Shown here one piece after another: positions 33,803-41,508 of a DNA stretch of 41,508 nt. The stretch comes from Lachnospiraceae bacterium (GTDB taxonomy: Bacteria > Bacillota > Clostridia > Lachnospirales > Lachnospiraceae). The stretch lies in contig JAAUZT010000035.1 in the NCBI GenBank assembly GCA_014804485.1, forward strand, positions 14,608-56,115, in the 5' to 3' direction. The translations under genes were made by a program, and so were the position numbers. Positions within the stretch are counted from its first letter, which is position 1. Every line of letters begins with the position of its first letter. Under the pieces are notes generated by a model that had not been told where the DNA came from, ran no database searches, and saw nothing but the letters and a program-made list of their open reading frames with translations.

Positions 33803-33831
33803 TTCCCCGCAAATATACAATCTGCGGGGAA
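33803..33831 (-). terminator. Hairpin between pfkA and the methyltransferase gene
   Basis: On the minus strand TTCCCCGCA and TGCGGGGAA form a perfect 9-bp stem with an 11-nt loop, followed by TTATTAT. It may be a partial terminator of pfkA or reduce expression of the methyltransferase. Confidence 0.55.
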
Positions 33832-33852
33832 CAACTATTATTTTTCATGTTA

Positions 33853-34827
33853 TCACATTGCAAGTATTCTCGCAACATCGTACTCATAATCGCGAATATT
33901 CTTCTGCATGTTAAGCGCCTCCTCAATATCGAAATCAAGGAACTCACCATGCTGATAGCCGACCACTCGATTTGACTTACCCTCGCAGAGAATATCCGCT
34001 GCGTAAGCGCCCATGATGGAGGCATAATAACGGTCTTTACAAGTCGGTGAACCGCCACGCTGCATATACCCCAGAATCGTAGCTCTCGTCTCCATACCGG
34101 TAGCCGCCTCGATTCGTCTTGCCATTGAGGTAGAGTGTCCGATTCCTTCCGCATTGATAATAATATGATGGGTCTTACCGCGTTTCCTGCTGGCAATAAT
34201 ATTATTGATGATCTGCTGCTCATTATAGTCATATTTCTCCGGCAGCAAAATATCCTCGGCGCCGTTGGCGATACCGCACCACAGCGCAATGTATCCGGCA
34301 TTTCTGCCCATAACCTCAATAATACTGCATCTTTCGTGAGAAGACGAGGTGTCCCTGATCTTATCGATCGCCTGCATTGCCGTATTGATCGCCGTATCAA
34401 ACCCAATCGTATATTCCGTACAGGCAATGTCCAGATCGATGGTGCCCGGAATGCCTATCGTATTGATCCCGTGTCTGGCAAGAGCCTGCGCACCGCGGTA
34501 AGAACCGTCGCCGCCGATCACGATCAGCCCGTCAATCCCGTGCTTGCGGCAGATATCCACGCCCTTCTTCTGCCCTTCCTCGGTTCGAAATTCCGAGCAG
34601 CGGGCCGTTCCTAAAATCGTACCGCCCTGCTGGATGGTATCGGATACCGTCCATTTCTGCATATCTATAATTTCCTCGTTTAATAGGCCCCGATAGCCTT
34701 TCTTGATTCCTTTGACATTGACGCCGTTCGCAAGCGCCTTCCTGACAACTGCACGGATTGCTGCATTCATGCCCGGCGCGTCGCCGCCGCTTGTCAGAAC
34801 ACCTATCGTCTTGATCTGCTTTGCCAT
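33853..34827 (-). CDS. pfkA: ATP-dependent 6-phosphofructokinase
   Basis: 324 aa from ATG 34827 (MAKQIKTIGVLTSGGDAPGM); in-frame codons upstream carry no Pfk text. ATP site GGDAPGMN and GGDGSYRGAQ, where Gly after GGD fits ATP use rather than pyrophosphate (GGDD). Catalytic loop PGTIDLDIACTEYTIGFDTA: the usual PGTIDND has Leu in place of Asn, with the catalytic Asp before it kept. Later MGRNAGYIALW and EGIGHS (usual EG) bind fructose 6-phosphate, and GYMQRGGSPTCKDR is the typical QRGGxP block. Committed step of glycolysis. It lies between dnaE and the methyltransferase, all in one direction. Confidence 0.95.
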   Translation of the reverse strand: MAKQIKTIGVLTSGGDAPGMNAAIRAVVRKALANGVNVKGIKKGYRGLLNEEIIDMQKWTVSDTIQQGGTILGTARCSEFRTEEGQKKGVDICRKHGIDGLIVIGGDGSYRGAQALARHGINTIGIPGTIDLDIACTEYTIGFDTAINTAMQAIDKIRDTSSSHERCSIIEVMGRNAGYIALWCGIANGAEDILLPEKYDYNEQQIINNIIASRKRGKTHHIIINAEGIGHSTSMARRIEAATGMETRATILGYMQRGGSPTCKDRYYASIMGAYAADILCEGKSNRVVGYQHGEFLDFDIEEALNMQKNIRDYEYDVARILAM

Positions 34828-34926
34828 ATCTACACCCATGCCTTTCCACATGCACTTCTGCGCTGTTTTCTAACAGTATTTTACTCTATATGCGGTTGTA
34901 TTTCAATATTTTTTCGGAAATGTCGC

Positions 34927-37900
34927 TCACACCACTTTCACATTCTCCGCTCCGTACAGTTTTATAAGCTGTCCGACCAACGCCTCACCGGCATCTACAT
35001 TCCAGTTGCGTGGGAGAGGATTCATGGATTTGGGATTCTCCACATAGATGACCACGCTGTCTTTTCCTTCCGACTGCCTGAGTGCGTCATGCAGCTCTTC
35101 TTTGTGGTTTTCGTAGGCTTCCTTTGTAGGAAATTTGATCCACAGCTTTCTTGCCACATCTTCAAACGGTGTAATCTGCTCGCAGATCAGCTTGCCGTCT
35201 TTCTCATCCTCCACGGACACCCGCCCTTTGATGAAGACTTTGCTGTCTTCCGCAATCTTGCTTCCGTATCGTTCATACTGTGACGGGAAGACGATCACTT
35301 CCACCGAGCCCACCAGATCTTCCACCTGCAGGAACGCCATAACCTTGTCGTTTTTCGTGTACTTGATTTTTTTCTCCGCCACCAGACCGCCTATCGTAAC
35401 CGTCCGCCCATCTTCCACAACAGTCTCACCTGTCTCCTCGTCGAGTACGAAGTCAGCCGTCGTGTTCGTAATATTTTTGCGCCACATGTCCTGATATTCT
35501 TCCAGAGGATGTCCGCTGATATAAATCCCCAGCACTTCCTTTTCAAATGCAAGCTTCATCTCCTTAGAATACTCTCCCACGTCCGGCAGCTTGATCTCGA
35601 AATGCTCCTTCTGATCTTCCGAAACAATGTCAAACAAGGAGAGCTGTCCTGCCATGTTGTTCTTTTTATCCTGATGAATGCTTTCCATAATACGAACATA
35701 CACACTCATGAACTGCTTACGCGTACCGCCCAGGCTGTCCATCGCTCCCGCCTTGATAAAATGCTCTATGGCACGCTTATTTACCTCTTTATCCGACATA
35801 CGGGTGATGAAATCCTCCAGATTCGTGTAAGGACCACGCGCCATGCGCTCCGCGACCACAACTTCAATGACCGGTCTGCCCACACTCTTGATCGCCGTCA
35901 GGGCATAGCGGATCTGTCTGCCCGACACAGAGAACCCACTCTCGCCTTCGTTGATATCCGGTGGCAGGATTTCGATTCCCATGCTCCGGCAGGACATGAT
36001 GTACTCCGACACTTTATTCGGATTATCGATTACCGATGTGAGAAGCGCCGCCATAAACTCTACCGGATGATAATATTTCAAATAAGCGGTCTGGTATGCC
36101 ACCACCGCATAACAAGCCGCATGGGATTTGTTAAAAGCATATTTGGCGAAATCCATCATAGTGCCGTAGATATGGTCCGCCACTTCCGCCTTGATCCCAT
36201 TCTCCACACATCCCGGCACTCCCTCTTCCGGATTGCCGTAAATGAAGTTCTTGCGCTCCTGCTCCATCACATACTGCTTTTTCTTACTCATGGCACGGCG
36301 CACCAGGTCGCTTCGTCCCATGGTATATCCGCCCAGATCCTGTACGATCTGCATAACCTGCTCCTGATATACGATACAACCGTACGTGGGCGCCAGAATC
36401 GGCTCTAACTGCGGACACTCATAGGTGACTGAGTCGGGGTTGTTCTTTCCCTTAATATATTTCGGAATAAAATCCATGGGTCCCGGACGATACAGCGAGA
36501 TACCCGCAATCACATCCTCCAGACTCTGCGGCTTCAGCTCTTTCATAAAGTTCTTCATACCGCCGCTTTCCAACTGGAATACGCCGTCTGTTCTGCCGGT
36601 TCCGATGGACGCGAGCACTTCCGGATCATTGTAATCAATGGTATCCACGTCGATATATATGCCCGTGCTCTTCTCCACCATCTCAACCGCATTCTGAATC
36701 ACCGTCAGCGTACGGAGCCCCAGAAAGTCCATCTTAAGAAGTCCCAATTCTTCAATGGTGGTCATGGTAAACTGGGTCGTAACGGAGCCGTCTACGCCGC
36801 GGGACAACGGTACGAAATTATCCGCCGCGTCAGGGCAGATCACCACCCCCGCCGCATGTGTGGATGTATGTCTGGGCAGCCCCTCCAGGCGTTTGCTCAT
36901 ATCGATCAGCGTATGCACCTGCTCGTCCTCATTATATAGCTTCCTGAATTCCGGGTTCATCTCCAGCGCCTTAGCGATGGGAACGCCTTGATTCTGCTCG
37001 TTAGGAATCATCTTCGCAATCGAATCCACGAAAGAATACGGCAGATCCATCACACGCCCTACATCACGGATGACTCCCTTAGCTGCCATTGTACCGAAGG
37101 TGACGATCTGTACCACCTTATCGCTCCCATATTTGCGATTCACATGATCAATCACTTCCTGCCGTCTCTCAAAACAGAAATCCACGTCAATATCCGGCAT
37201 GGACACGCGTTCCGGATTCAGGAAACGTTCAAATAACAGGCTATATTTAATCGGATCAATATTTGTGATTCTCAGGCAGTAGGAAACGATACTGCCCGCC
37301 GCCGACCCACGTCCCGGACCGACTGCGATGCCGTTTTCTCTGCAATAGTTAATGTAATCCCACACGATCAGGAAATAGTCCACGAACCCCATATCCTTGA
37401 TAATGTTTAACTCATATTCAAGACGCTTCTGCAGCGTACCGTCATCCTCGGGATACCTCTGTGCCATGCCGTCCTGACACAGCTTGTTCAGATAGGACCA
37501 CGAGTCGTACCCTCCCGGCACCTCATAGTGAGGCACTTTGTACTTACCGAACTCGATCTTCACATGACACCTGTCGGCGATCCGCTGTGTATTCTCTACC
37601 GCCTCCCAGGCATAGGAAAACAGCCCTTTCATTTCCTCCTCGCTTTTCACATAATACTGTCCGCCCTCATAACGCATACGGTCTTCATCCGACAGCTTCT
37701 TGCCGGTCTGTAAGCAGAGCAGAATATCATGGGGCTGTGCATCCTCAGCATAAGTATAGTGCACATCATTGGTCGCCACCAGAGGAATATCCAGTTCCTT
37801 ACTCATATTAAGCAGCGCCGAATTAACCATCTGCTGTGCCGGAATTCCATGATCCTGCAGTTCCAGAAAGAAATTGCCCTTGCCGAAGCATTCCTCGTAT

Positions 37901-38382
37901 CTTCTCGCAACCTTCTTCGCCTCATCGATTAGGCCTTTCTGAATGTATCTCTGTACTTCCCCCGCCAGACATGCGGAAAGCGCAATGATCCCTTCATGAA
38001 ATTCCTGCAGCACCTCCATATCCACACGAGGTCTGTAATAATATCCTTCCGTAAAGCCTTTGCTGACAATCTTCATCAAGTTAGAATAACCAGTGTTATT
38101 TTCCGCCAACAGTACAAGATGATAGTATCTGTCGTCACCGCCGGTCAGCTCTCTGTCAAAGCGGGAATGAGGCGCCACATAGACTTCGCATCCGATAATG
38201 GGATTGATGCCTGCAGCAGTGGCCTCCTTATAGAAATCAATGACACCGTACATAACACCATGATCCGTGATGGCGGCGCTGTCCATACCCAGCTCTTTGA
38301 CGCGCTTGACATATTCTTTGATTTTATTGGAGCCGTCCAGCAGACTGTACTCTGTGTGGACGTGTAAATGTGCAAATGCCAT
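34927..38382 (-). CDS. dnaE: DNA polymerase III alpha subunit, DnaE type
   Basis: 1151 aa from ATG 38382, with AGAGG 9 nt upstream. N-terminal PHP domain (HLHVHTEYSLLDG 5-17, AITDHGVMYG, LVATNDVHYT) with metal-ligand His/Asp residues apparently kept. The polymerase core has GPGRGSAAGS at 355-364 and the catalytic PDIDVDF at 396-402, then RHTSTHAAGVVI and YGCIVYQEQVMQIVQDLGGY. The C-terminal OB-fold (VTIGGLVAEKKIKYTKNDKV) follows helix-hairpin-helix text (VNKRAIEHFIKAGAMDSLGG). In Firmicutes DnaE works beside PolC, probably in lagging-strand priming hand-off. Length is normal. It follows metK and its terminator. Confidence 0.96.
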   Translation of the reverse strand: MAFAHLHVHTEYSLLDGSNKIKEYVKRVKELGMDSAAITDHGVMYGVIDFYKEATAAGINPIIGCEVYVAPHSRFDRELTGGDDRYYHLVLLAENNTGYSNLMKIVSKGFTEGYYYRPRVDMEVLQEFHEGIIALSACLAGEVQRYIQKGLIDEAKKVARRYEECFGKGNFFLELQDHGIPAQQMVNSALLNMSKELDIPLVATNDVHYTYAEDAQPHDILLCLQTGKKLSDEDRMRYEGGQYYVKSEEEMKGLFSYAWEAVENTQRIADRCHVKIEFGKYKVPHYEVPGGYDSWSYLNKLCQDGMAQRYPEDDGTLQKRLEYELNIIKDMGFVDYFLIVWDYINYCRENGIAVGPGRGSAAGSIVSYCLRITNIDPIKYSLLFERFLNPERVSMPDIDVDFCFERRQEVIDHVNRKYGSDKVVQIVTFGTMAAKGVIRDVGRVMDLPYSFVDSIAKMIPNEQNQGVPIAKALEMNPEFRKLYNEDEQVHTLIDMSKRLEGLPRHTSTHAAGVVICPDAADNFVPLSRGVDGSVTTQFTMTTIEELGLLKMDFLGLRTLTVIQNAVEMVEKSTGIYIDVDTIDYNDPEVLASIGTGRTDGVFQLESGGMKNFMKELKPQSLEDVIAGISLYRPGPMDFIPKYIKGKNNPDSVTYECPQLEPILAPTYGCIVYQEQVMQIVQDLGGYTMGRSDLVRRAMSKKKQYVMEQERKNFIYGNPEEGVPGCVENGIKAEVADHIYGTMMDFAKYAFNKSHAACYAVVAYQTAYLKYYHPVEFMAALLTSVIDNPNKVSEYIMSCRSMGIEILPPDINEGESGFSVSGRQIRYALTAIKSVGRPVIEVVVAERMARGPYTNLEDFITRMSDKEVNKRAIEHFIKAGAMDSLGGTRKQFMSVYVRIMESIHQDKKNNMAGQLSLFDIVSEDQKEHFEIKLPDVGEYSKEMKLAFEKEVLGIYISGHPLEEYQDMWRKNITNTTADFVLDEETGETVVEDGRTVTIGGLVAEKKIKYTKNDKVMAFLQVEDLVGSVEVIVFPSQYERYGSKIAEDSKVFIKGRVSVEDEKDGKLICEQITPFEDVARKLWIKFPTKEAYENHKEELHDALRQSEGKDSVVIYVENPKSMNPLPRNWNVDAGEALVGQLIKLYGAENVKVV

Positions 38383-38456
38383 GTGTGGGAACCTCTCTTT
38401 ACATTACTGTTTCCATTTTATCACAAAATGTGAACCATAACTACTTTCCTATGAAA

Positions 38457-38490
38457 GAAAAAGGGATATCGGTTGTCCGATATCCCCTTT
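38457..38490 (-). terminator. Strong intrinsic terminator of metK
   Basis: On the minus strand a perfect 10-bp stem GGGATATCGG/CCGATATCCC with a 4-nt loop (38463-38486), followed by TTTTT. It begins about 25 bases after the metK stop. Confidence 0.9.
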
Positions 38491-38510
38491 ATTAGTCGAA
38501 TAAACAGCTT

Positions 38511-39698
38511 TTACAGATACTTCTTCAGCACATCCACCTTATCAAGCTTCTCCCAAGGCAGATCCAGATCATTACGTCCAAAGTGTCCGTAAGCTGCTGT
38601 CTGCTTGTAGATCGGGCGGCGAAGGTCAAGCATCTTGATGATTCCCGCCGGACGAAGGTCGAAGTTTTCACGAACAATGTCTACCAGTTTTTCATCGGAC
38701 ACTTTACCGGTCCCGAACGTATCTACCATGATGGAAGTAGGCTGTGCAACACCGATCGCATAGGACAACTGAATCTCGCACTTGTCGGCAAGTCCTGCCG
38801 CCACGATATTCTTAGCCACATAACGTGCTGCATAAGCCGCGGAACGGTCAACCTTCGTGCAGTCCTTACCGGAGAAAGCGCCGCCGCCGTGACGCGCATA
38901 GCCGCCGTATGTATCTACGATGATCTTCCGTCCTGTCAGACCTGCATCACCGTGAGGTCCGCCGATTACGAAACGTCCTGTCGGATTGATAAAGAACTTG
39001 GTATTGTCATCGATCAGTTCCTTAGGAAGAATCGGATCAAATACATATTTCTTGATATCCGCATGAATCTGCTCCTGTGTCACATCGGCATCATGCTGCG
39101 TGGATAATACAACTGCTTCCAATCTTACCGGTTTGCCTGCCTCGTCATACTCTACGGACACCTGGCTCTTGCCGTCCGGTCTTAAATAAGTAAGTGTGCC
39201 GTCCTTACGCACCTTCGTAAGCTGTAATGCCAGTTTGTGTGCCAGAGAGATCGGATAAGGCATATACTCCTCCGTCTCGTTCGTGGCATATCCGAACATC
39301 ATACCCTGATCGCCCGCGCCGATGGCCTCGATCTCGGCATCGGACATCTTATTTTCTTTTGCTTCCAAAGCCTTGTCCACACCCATTGCGATATCGGAGG
39401 ACTGCTCGTCGATCGCTACCAGCACAGCACAGGTATTTCCGTCAAATCCGTATTCGGACTTGGTATAGCCAATCTCTTTCACGGTTTCACGTACAATTTT
39501 CTGCATATCAACGTATGCATTCGTGGTAATCTCTCCCGTTACCAGCACGAATCCCGTGCAGACTGCAGTCTCGCAGGCAACACGGCTCATCGGGTCTTTC
39601 GCCATGCACGCATCTAAGATGGCATCGGAAATGGCATCGCAGACTTTGTCGGGATGTCCTTCAGTTACTGATTCTGAGGTAAATAATCTCTTTTCCAT
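38511..39698 (-). CDS. metK: S-adenosylmethionine synthetase
   Basis: 395 aa from ATG 39698 ([20 protein letters not shown]), with AGGAG 8 nt upstream. The open frame continues 41 codons upstream through the riboswitch terminator and is not coding there. Family motifs: TEGHPDK near the N-terminus, [15 protein letters not shown], and the P-loop-like [20 protein letters not shown]; also [20 protein letters not shown]. It makes SAM from methionine and ATP. Expression is controlled by the S-box leader just upstream, so it is shut off when SAM is plentiful. Confidence 0.97.
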   Translation of the reverse strand: MEKRLFTSESVTEGHPDKVCDAISDAILDACMAKDPMSRVACETAVCTGFVLVTGEITTNAYVDMQKIVRETVKEIGYTKSEYGFDGNTCAVLVAIDEQSSDIAMGVDKALEAKENKMSDAEIEAIGAGDQGMMFGYATNETEEYMPYPISLAHKLALQLTKVRKDGTLTYLRPDGKSQVSVEYDEAGKPVRLEAVVLSTQHDADVTQEQIHADIKKYVFDPILPKELIDDNTKFFINPTGRFVIGGPHGDAGLTGRKIIVDTYGGYARHGGGAFSGKDCTKVDRSAAYAARYVAKNIVAAGLADKCEIQLSYAIGVAQPTSIMVDTFGTGKVSDEKLVDIVRENFDLRPAGIIKMLDLRRPIYKQTAAYGHFGRNDLDLPWEKLDKVDVLKKYL

Positions 39699-39770
39699 GT
39701 TTATTCTCCTTTTTGTAGATTTTTGTTGAATTGCCGAATAAGCAGACTCGGAATGTTCCATTATTCGCGC

Positions 39771-39805
39771 AAAAAATAAGATCCACTTATCTAATAAGCG
39801 GACCT
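39771..39805 (-). terminator. Regulated terminator of the metK riboswitch
   Basis: On the minus strand AGGTCCGCTTAT and ATAAGTGGATCT pair with a 3-nt loop (two non-Watson-Crick positions), followed by TTATTTTTT. It lies between the SAM aptamer and the metK ribosome site, as expected for transcriptional attenuation. Confidence 0.88.
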
Positions 39806-39824
39806 GACAGTCGATAATCAAATC

Positions 39825-39938
39825 CTCTTATTGTTCGAGCTGCCATATGACAGTATTTTCGCTCAGGTTGGCACCTTCCTTTGCAGGGGTTGCCGTGGCT
39901 TCACAGATCCTATGTATCTCCACCACTCTGAATAAGAG
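39825..39938 (-). promoter_or_regulatory. SAM-I (S-box) riboswitch controlling metK
   Basis: The transcript reads CTTATTCAGAG (39936-39926), GGTGGAGATACATAGG, the signature CTGTGAAGCCACGGCAACC, then GGTGCCAACCTG and closing AATAAGAG that pairs with the first stem (P1: CTTATT with AATAAG at 39832-39827). These are the conserved S-box core segments. SAM binding stabilises P1 and lets the downstream terminator form; without SAM an antiterminator forms and metK is read. Mirrors the regulation known in many Firmicutes. Confidence 0.95.
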
Positions 39939-39974
39939 AAAACATCACAATATGGAATTTTCATATCTGTACAT

Positions 39975-40003
39975 AACATACACCCATACAGAACATATGT
40001 CAA
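39975..40003 (-). promoter_or_regulatory. Promoter of the metK riboswitch transcript
   Basis: On the minus strand TTGACA (40003-39998) and TATGTT (39980-39975), 17 nt apart. It starts only 4 bases after the murA stop codon and leads into the S-box about 30 bases later. Confidence 0.7.
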
Positions 40004-40007
40004 GTAG

Positions 40008-41300
40008 TTAGCCGACTTTCAGCTTAAACTTCTGCATATCCCTCTGAGTCTCGACCTTTTCAATCTGCGCGCCCAGTCCCTGCAGCTTCAGATGGAAATC
40101 CTCGTAGCCGCGCTCGATATACTTAATCTCATCTATGGTCGTGATCCCCTCTGCCGCCAGTGCCGCAATCACAAGCGCCGCACCTGCCCTCAAATCCGGG
40201 GCCGTAATACTTGCGCCGGTATATTGCTTGACACCGTCTATGATCGCCGTATTACCTTCGACCTTGATATTGGCCCCCATACGGGTCAGCTCATCTACAT
40301 ATTTGAATCGGTTCTCAAATATACTCTCCGTAACGATACTTGTCCCACCGGATAATCCCAGTGTCACTGTAATCTGCGGCTGCATATCCGTCGGAAAGCC
40401 GGGATAAGGCAATGTCTTCACATGCGTATGCCCAAGCGGTTTAGACGCCACCACGCGGACCGCATCGTCAGACTCCTCCACTTCGCAGCCGATCTCTAAC
40501 AGCTTGGCACTGATCGACTCCAAATGCTTCGGAATCACATTTTTCACCGTCACATCGCCTTTAGTCACCGCCGCTGCAAACATGAAAGTTCCCGCCTCAA
40601 TCTGATCGGGAATGATAACATACTCCGTACCGTGCAGTTTCTCCACGCCCCTGATCCTGATCACATCCGTACCTGCACCCTTAATATTCGCGCCCATACT
40701 GTTCAGGAAATTGGCCAGATCTACCACATGCGGTTCTTTCGCTGCATTTTCGATTACAGTCTGCCCCTGCGCCATAACGGCCGCCATCATCACATTCATG
40801 GTCGCGCCCACCGTCACGACATCCATATAGACATGATTGCCGACTAATCTCTCCGTCTCCGTGATGATCAGACCATGCTCAATCCTCACATTGGCTCCCA
40901 GTGCACGGAAACCCTTAATATGCTGATCAATCGGTCGAAGTCCGATGTTACAGCCGCCCGGAAGGGCAACCTCCGCTTTCTTGTATTTACCGAGCAGCGC
41001 ACCTAACAGATAGTAAGATGCCCTGATCTTCTTAATATAATCGTCTTCAATCACAAGATCATTGATCTGTGACGCATTAATCTTAACCGTATGCCGGTCC
41101 GGTCTGGTTACAATCACACCGATGCTCTCCATCGCCTGTATCAGCACGTTGGTGTCCCTGACATCCGGCACGTTCTCTATCACCACGGTTTCATCCGTCA
41201 TAACAGCCGCAGCAAGAATAGCCAGCGCCGCATTCTTGGCACCGCCGATCTCCACTTCGCCGACTAACGGATTCCCACCTTTAATCGCATATTGTTCCAT
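40008..41300 (-). CDS. murA: UDP-N-acetylglucosamine 1-carboxyvinyltransferase
   Basis: 430 aa from ATG 41300, preceded by AGGGGAC. N-terminal KGGNPLVGEVEIGGAKNAAL (PEP and UDP-GlcNAc site with the KN pair), the active-site loop LPGGCNIGLRPIDQHIKGF with the catalytic cysteine that fosfomycin would alkylate, YVIIPDQIEAGTFM, and the C-terminal DLRAGAALVIAALAAEG. First committed step of peptidoglycan synthesis. Firmicutes often carry two MurA paralogues; which one this is cannot be told here. Its own promoter lies upstream. Normal length. Confidence 0.96.
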   Translation of the reverse strand: MEQYAIKGGNPLVGEVEIGGAKNAALAILAAAVMTDETVVIENVPDVRDTNVLIQAMESIGVIVTRPDRHTVKINASQINDLVIEDDYIKKIRASYYLLGALLGKYKKAEVALPGGCNIGLRPIDQHIKGFRALGANVRIEHGLIITETERLVGNHVYMDVVTVGATMNVMMAAVMAQGQTVIENAAKEPHVVDLANFLNSMGANIKGAGTDVIRIRGVEKLHGTEYVIIPDQIEAGTFMFAAAVTKGDVTVKNVIPKHLESISAKLLEIGCEVEESDDAVRVVASKPLGHTHVKTLPYPGFPTDMQPQITVTLGLSGGTSIVTESIFENRFKYVDELTRMGANIKVEGNTAIIDGVKQYTGASITAPDLRAGAALVIAALAAEGITTIDEIKYIERGYEDFHLKLQGLGAQIEKVETQRDMQKFKLKVG

Positions 41301-41412
41301 AATTGTCCCCTGTATATTAAACGAAATAAAATCTAAGTTAAAGTCAAAAACAAAATTTTTTTAATCACTTATCAAAGCATATTCAAAAAAAAACATCAAA
41401 CAATTAAATAAC

Positions 41413-41440
41413 AGTATACCATATTTTACATATTTGTAAA
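41413..41440 (-). promoter_or_regulatory. Predicted promoter of murA
   Basis: On the minus strand TTTACA (41440-41435) and TATACT (41418-41413), 16 nt apart, about 110 bases upstream of the murA start. The 5' leader between them is AT-rich without a clear RNA motif. Confidence 0.65.
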
Positions 41441-41508
41441 CGGGAACCTATGTTTGCCGTTGCCATTCGTTATCATCGTTCCGTGCCATAGTTCCCTGCG
41501 GAGTGTAA

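Noticed and set aside
33783..34427. N-terminal extension of the methyltransferase frame (about 215 codons)
   Set aside because: It overlaps pfkA in another frame and its text is low-quality; the methyltransferase has its own ATG 33782 with GGGAG.
35509..36408. Plus-strand frame of 299 codons
   Set aside because: Antisense to dnaE, no family motifs, His/Arg-rich shadow composition.
39699..39821. 41-codon N-terminal extension of metK
   Set aside because: It runs through the riboswitch terminator; MetK proteins begin near [11 protein letters not shown], which has its own AGGAG.

Overview
The window looks like chromosomal DNA from a Clostridia, most probably a Lachnospiraceae. This is inferred from the protein style: strong AGGAGG-type ribosome binding sites, a lysyl-tRNA synthetase fused to an HD domain, a birA/DUF6145/dusB cluster, a class-I S-box ahead of metK, and SleB-type and NfeD/SPFH proteins. 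Every gene I can support lies on the minus strand, so transcription runs from high to low coordinates. Only one short relic is in the plus orientation.

Region A (about 1-20,720) is a defence or accessory island, visibly more AT-rich than the rest. Its centre is a seven-gene operon (15,146 to 3,457): BrxP (PAPS-reductase/PP-loop fused to a two-cluster ferredoxin module and a DUF4007-like tail), a 63-aa double-CxxC protein, BrxC ATPase, PglZ, a short BrxL, a 199-aa protein resembling the N-terminal half of an HNH-endonuclease family, and a DndA/IscS-type cysteine desulfurase. No DNA methyltransferase is encoded. It fits a type-4-like BREX in which sulfur chemistry (cysteine desulfurase feeding a PP-loop sulfurtransferase, probably giving phosphorothioate DNA) replaces methylation. 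Just upstream lies a decayed excisionase-family HTH gene with two frameshifts and two in-frame stops. Other island members are an HTH/AAA/PD-(D/E)XK protein (365-2251), a PIN protein paired with an Xre-ImmA/IrrE metallopeptidase, a truncated HigA-like antitoxin, a DUF234-type ATPase with its own promoter and a nearby 22-bp perfect palindrome, and a Fic gene reduced to its two ends.

Region B (about 19,600-41,508) is housekeeping: an AIM24-like protein, lysS-HD, greA, a conserved unknown, dusB, DUF6145, birA, argF, an NfeD/SPFH pair, a SleB-like cell-wall hydrolase, proC, a SpoU-type rRNA methyltransferase, pfkA, dnaE, metK under a SAM riboswitch with its terminator, and murA. An M18 aminopeptidase gene is cut by the left edge.

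The housekeeping intergenic spaces hold several highly structured elements of about 140-170 bp (23,661-23,816; 23,839-23,975; 24,901-25,072; 30,152-30,292). The first and last are two copies of one dispersed repeat whose terminal and inner hairpins differ in sequence but keep base pairing. No tRNA, rRNA, CRISPR array or intact transposase was seen.
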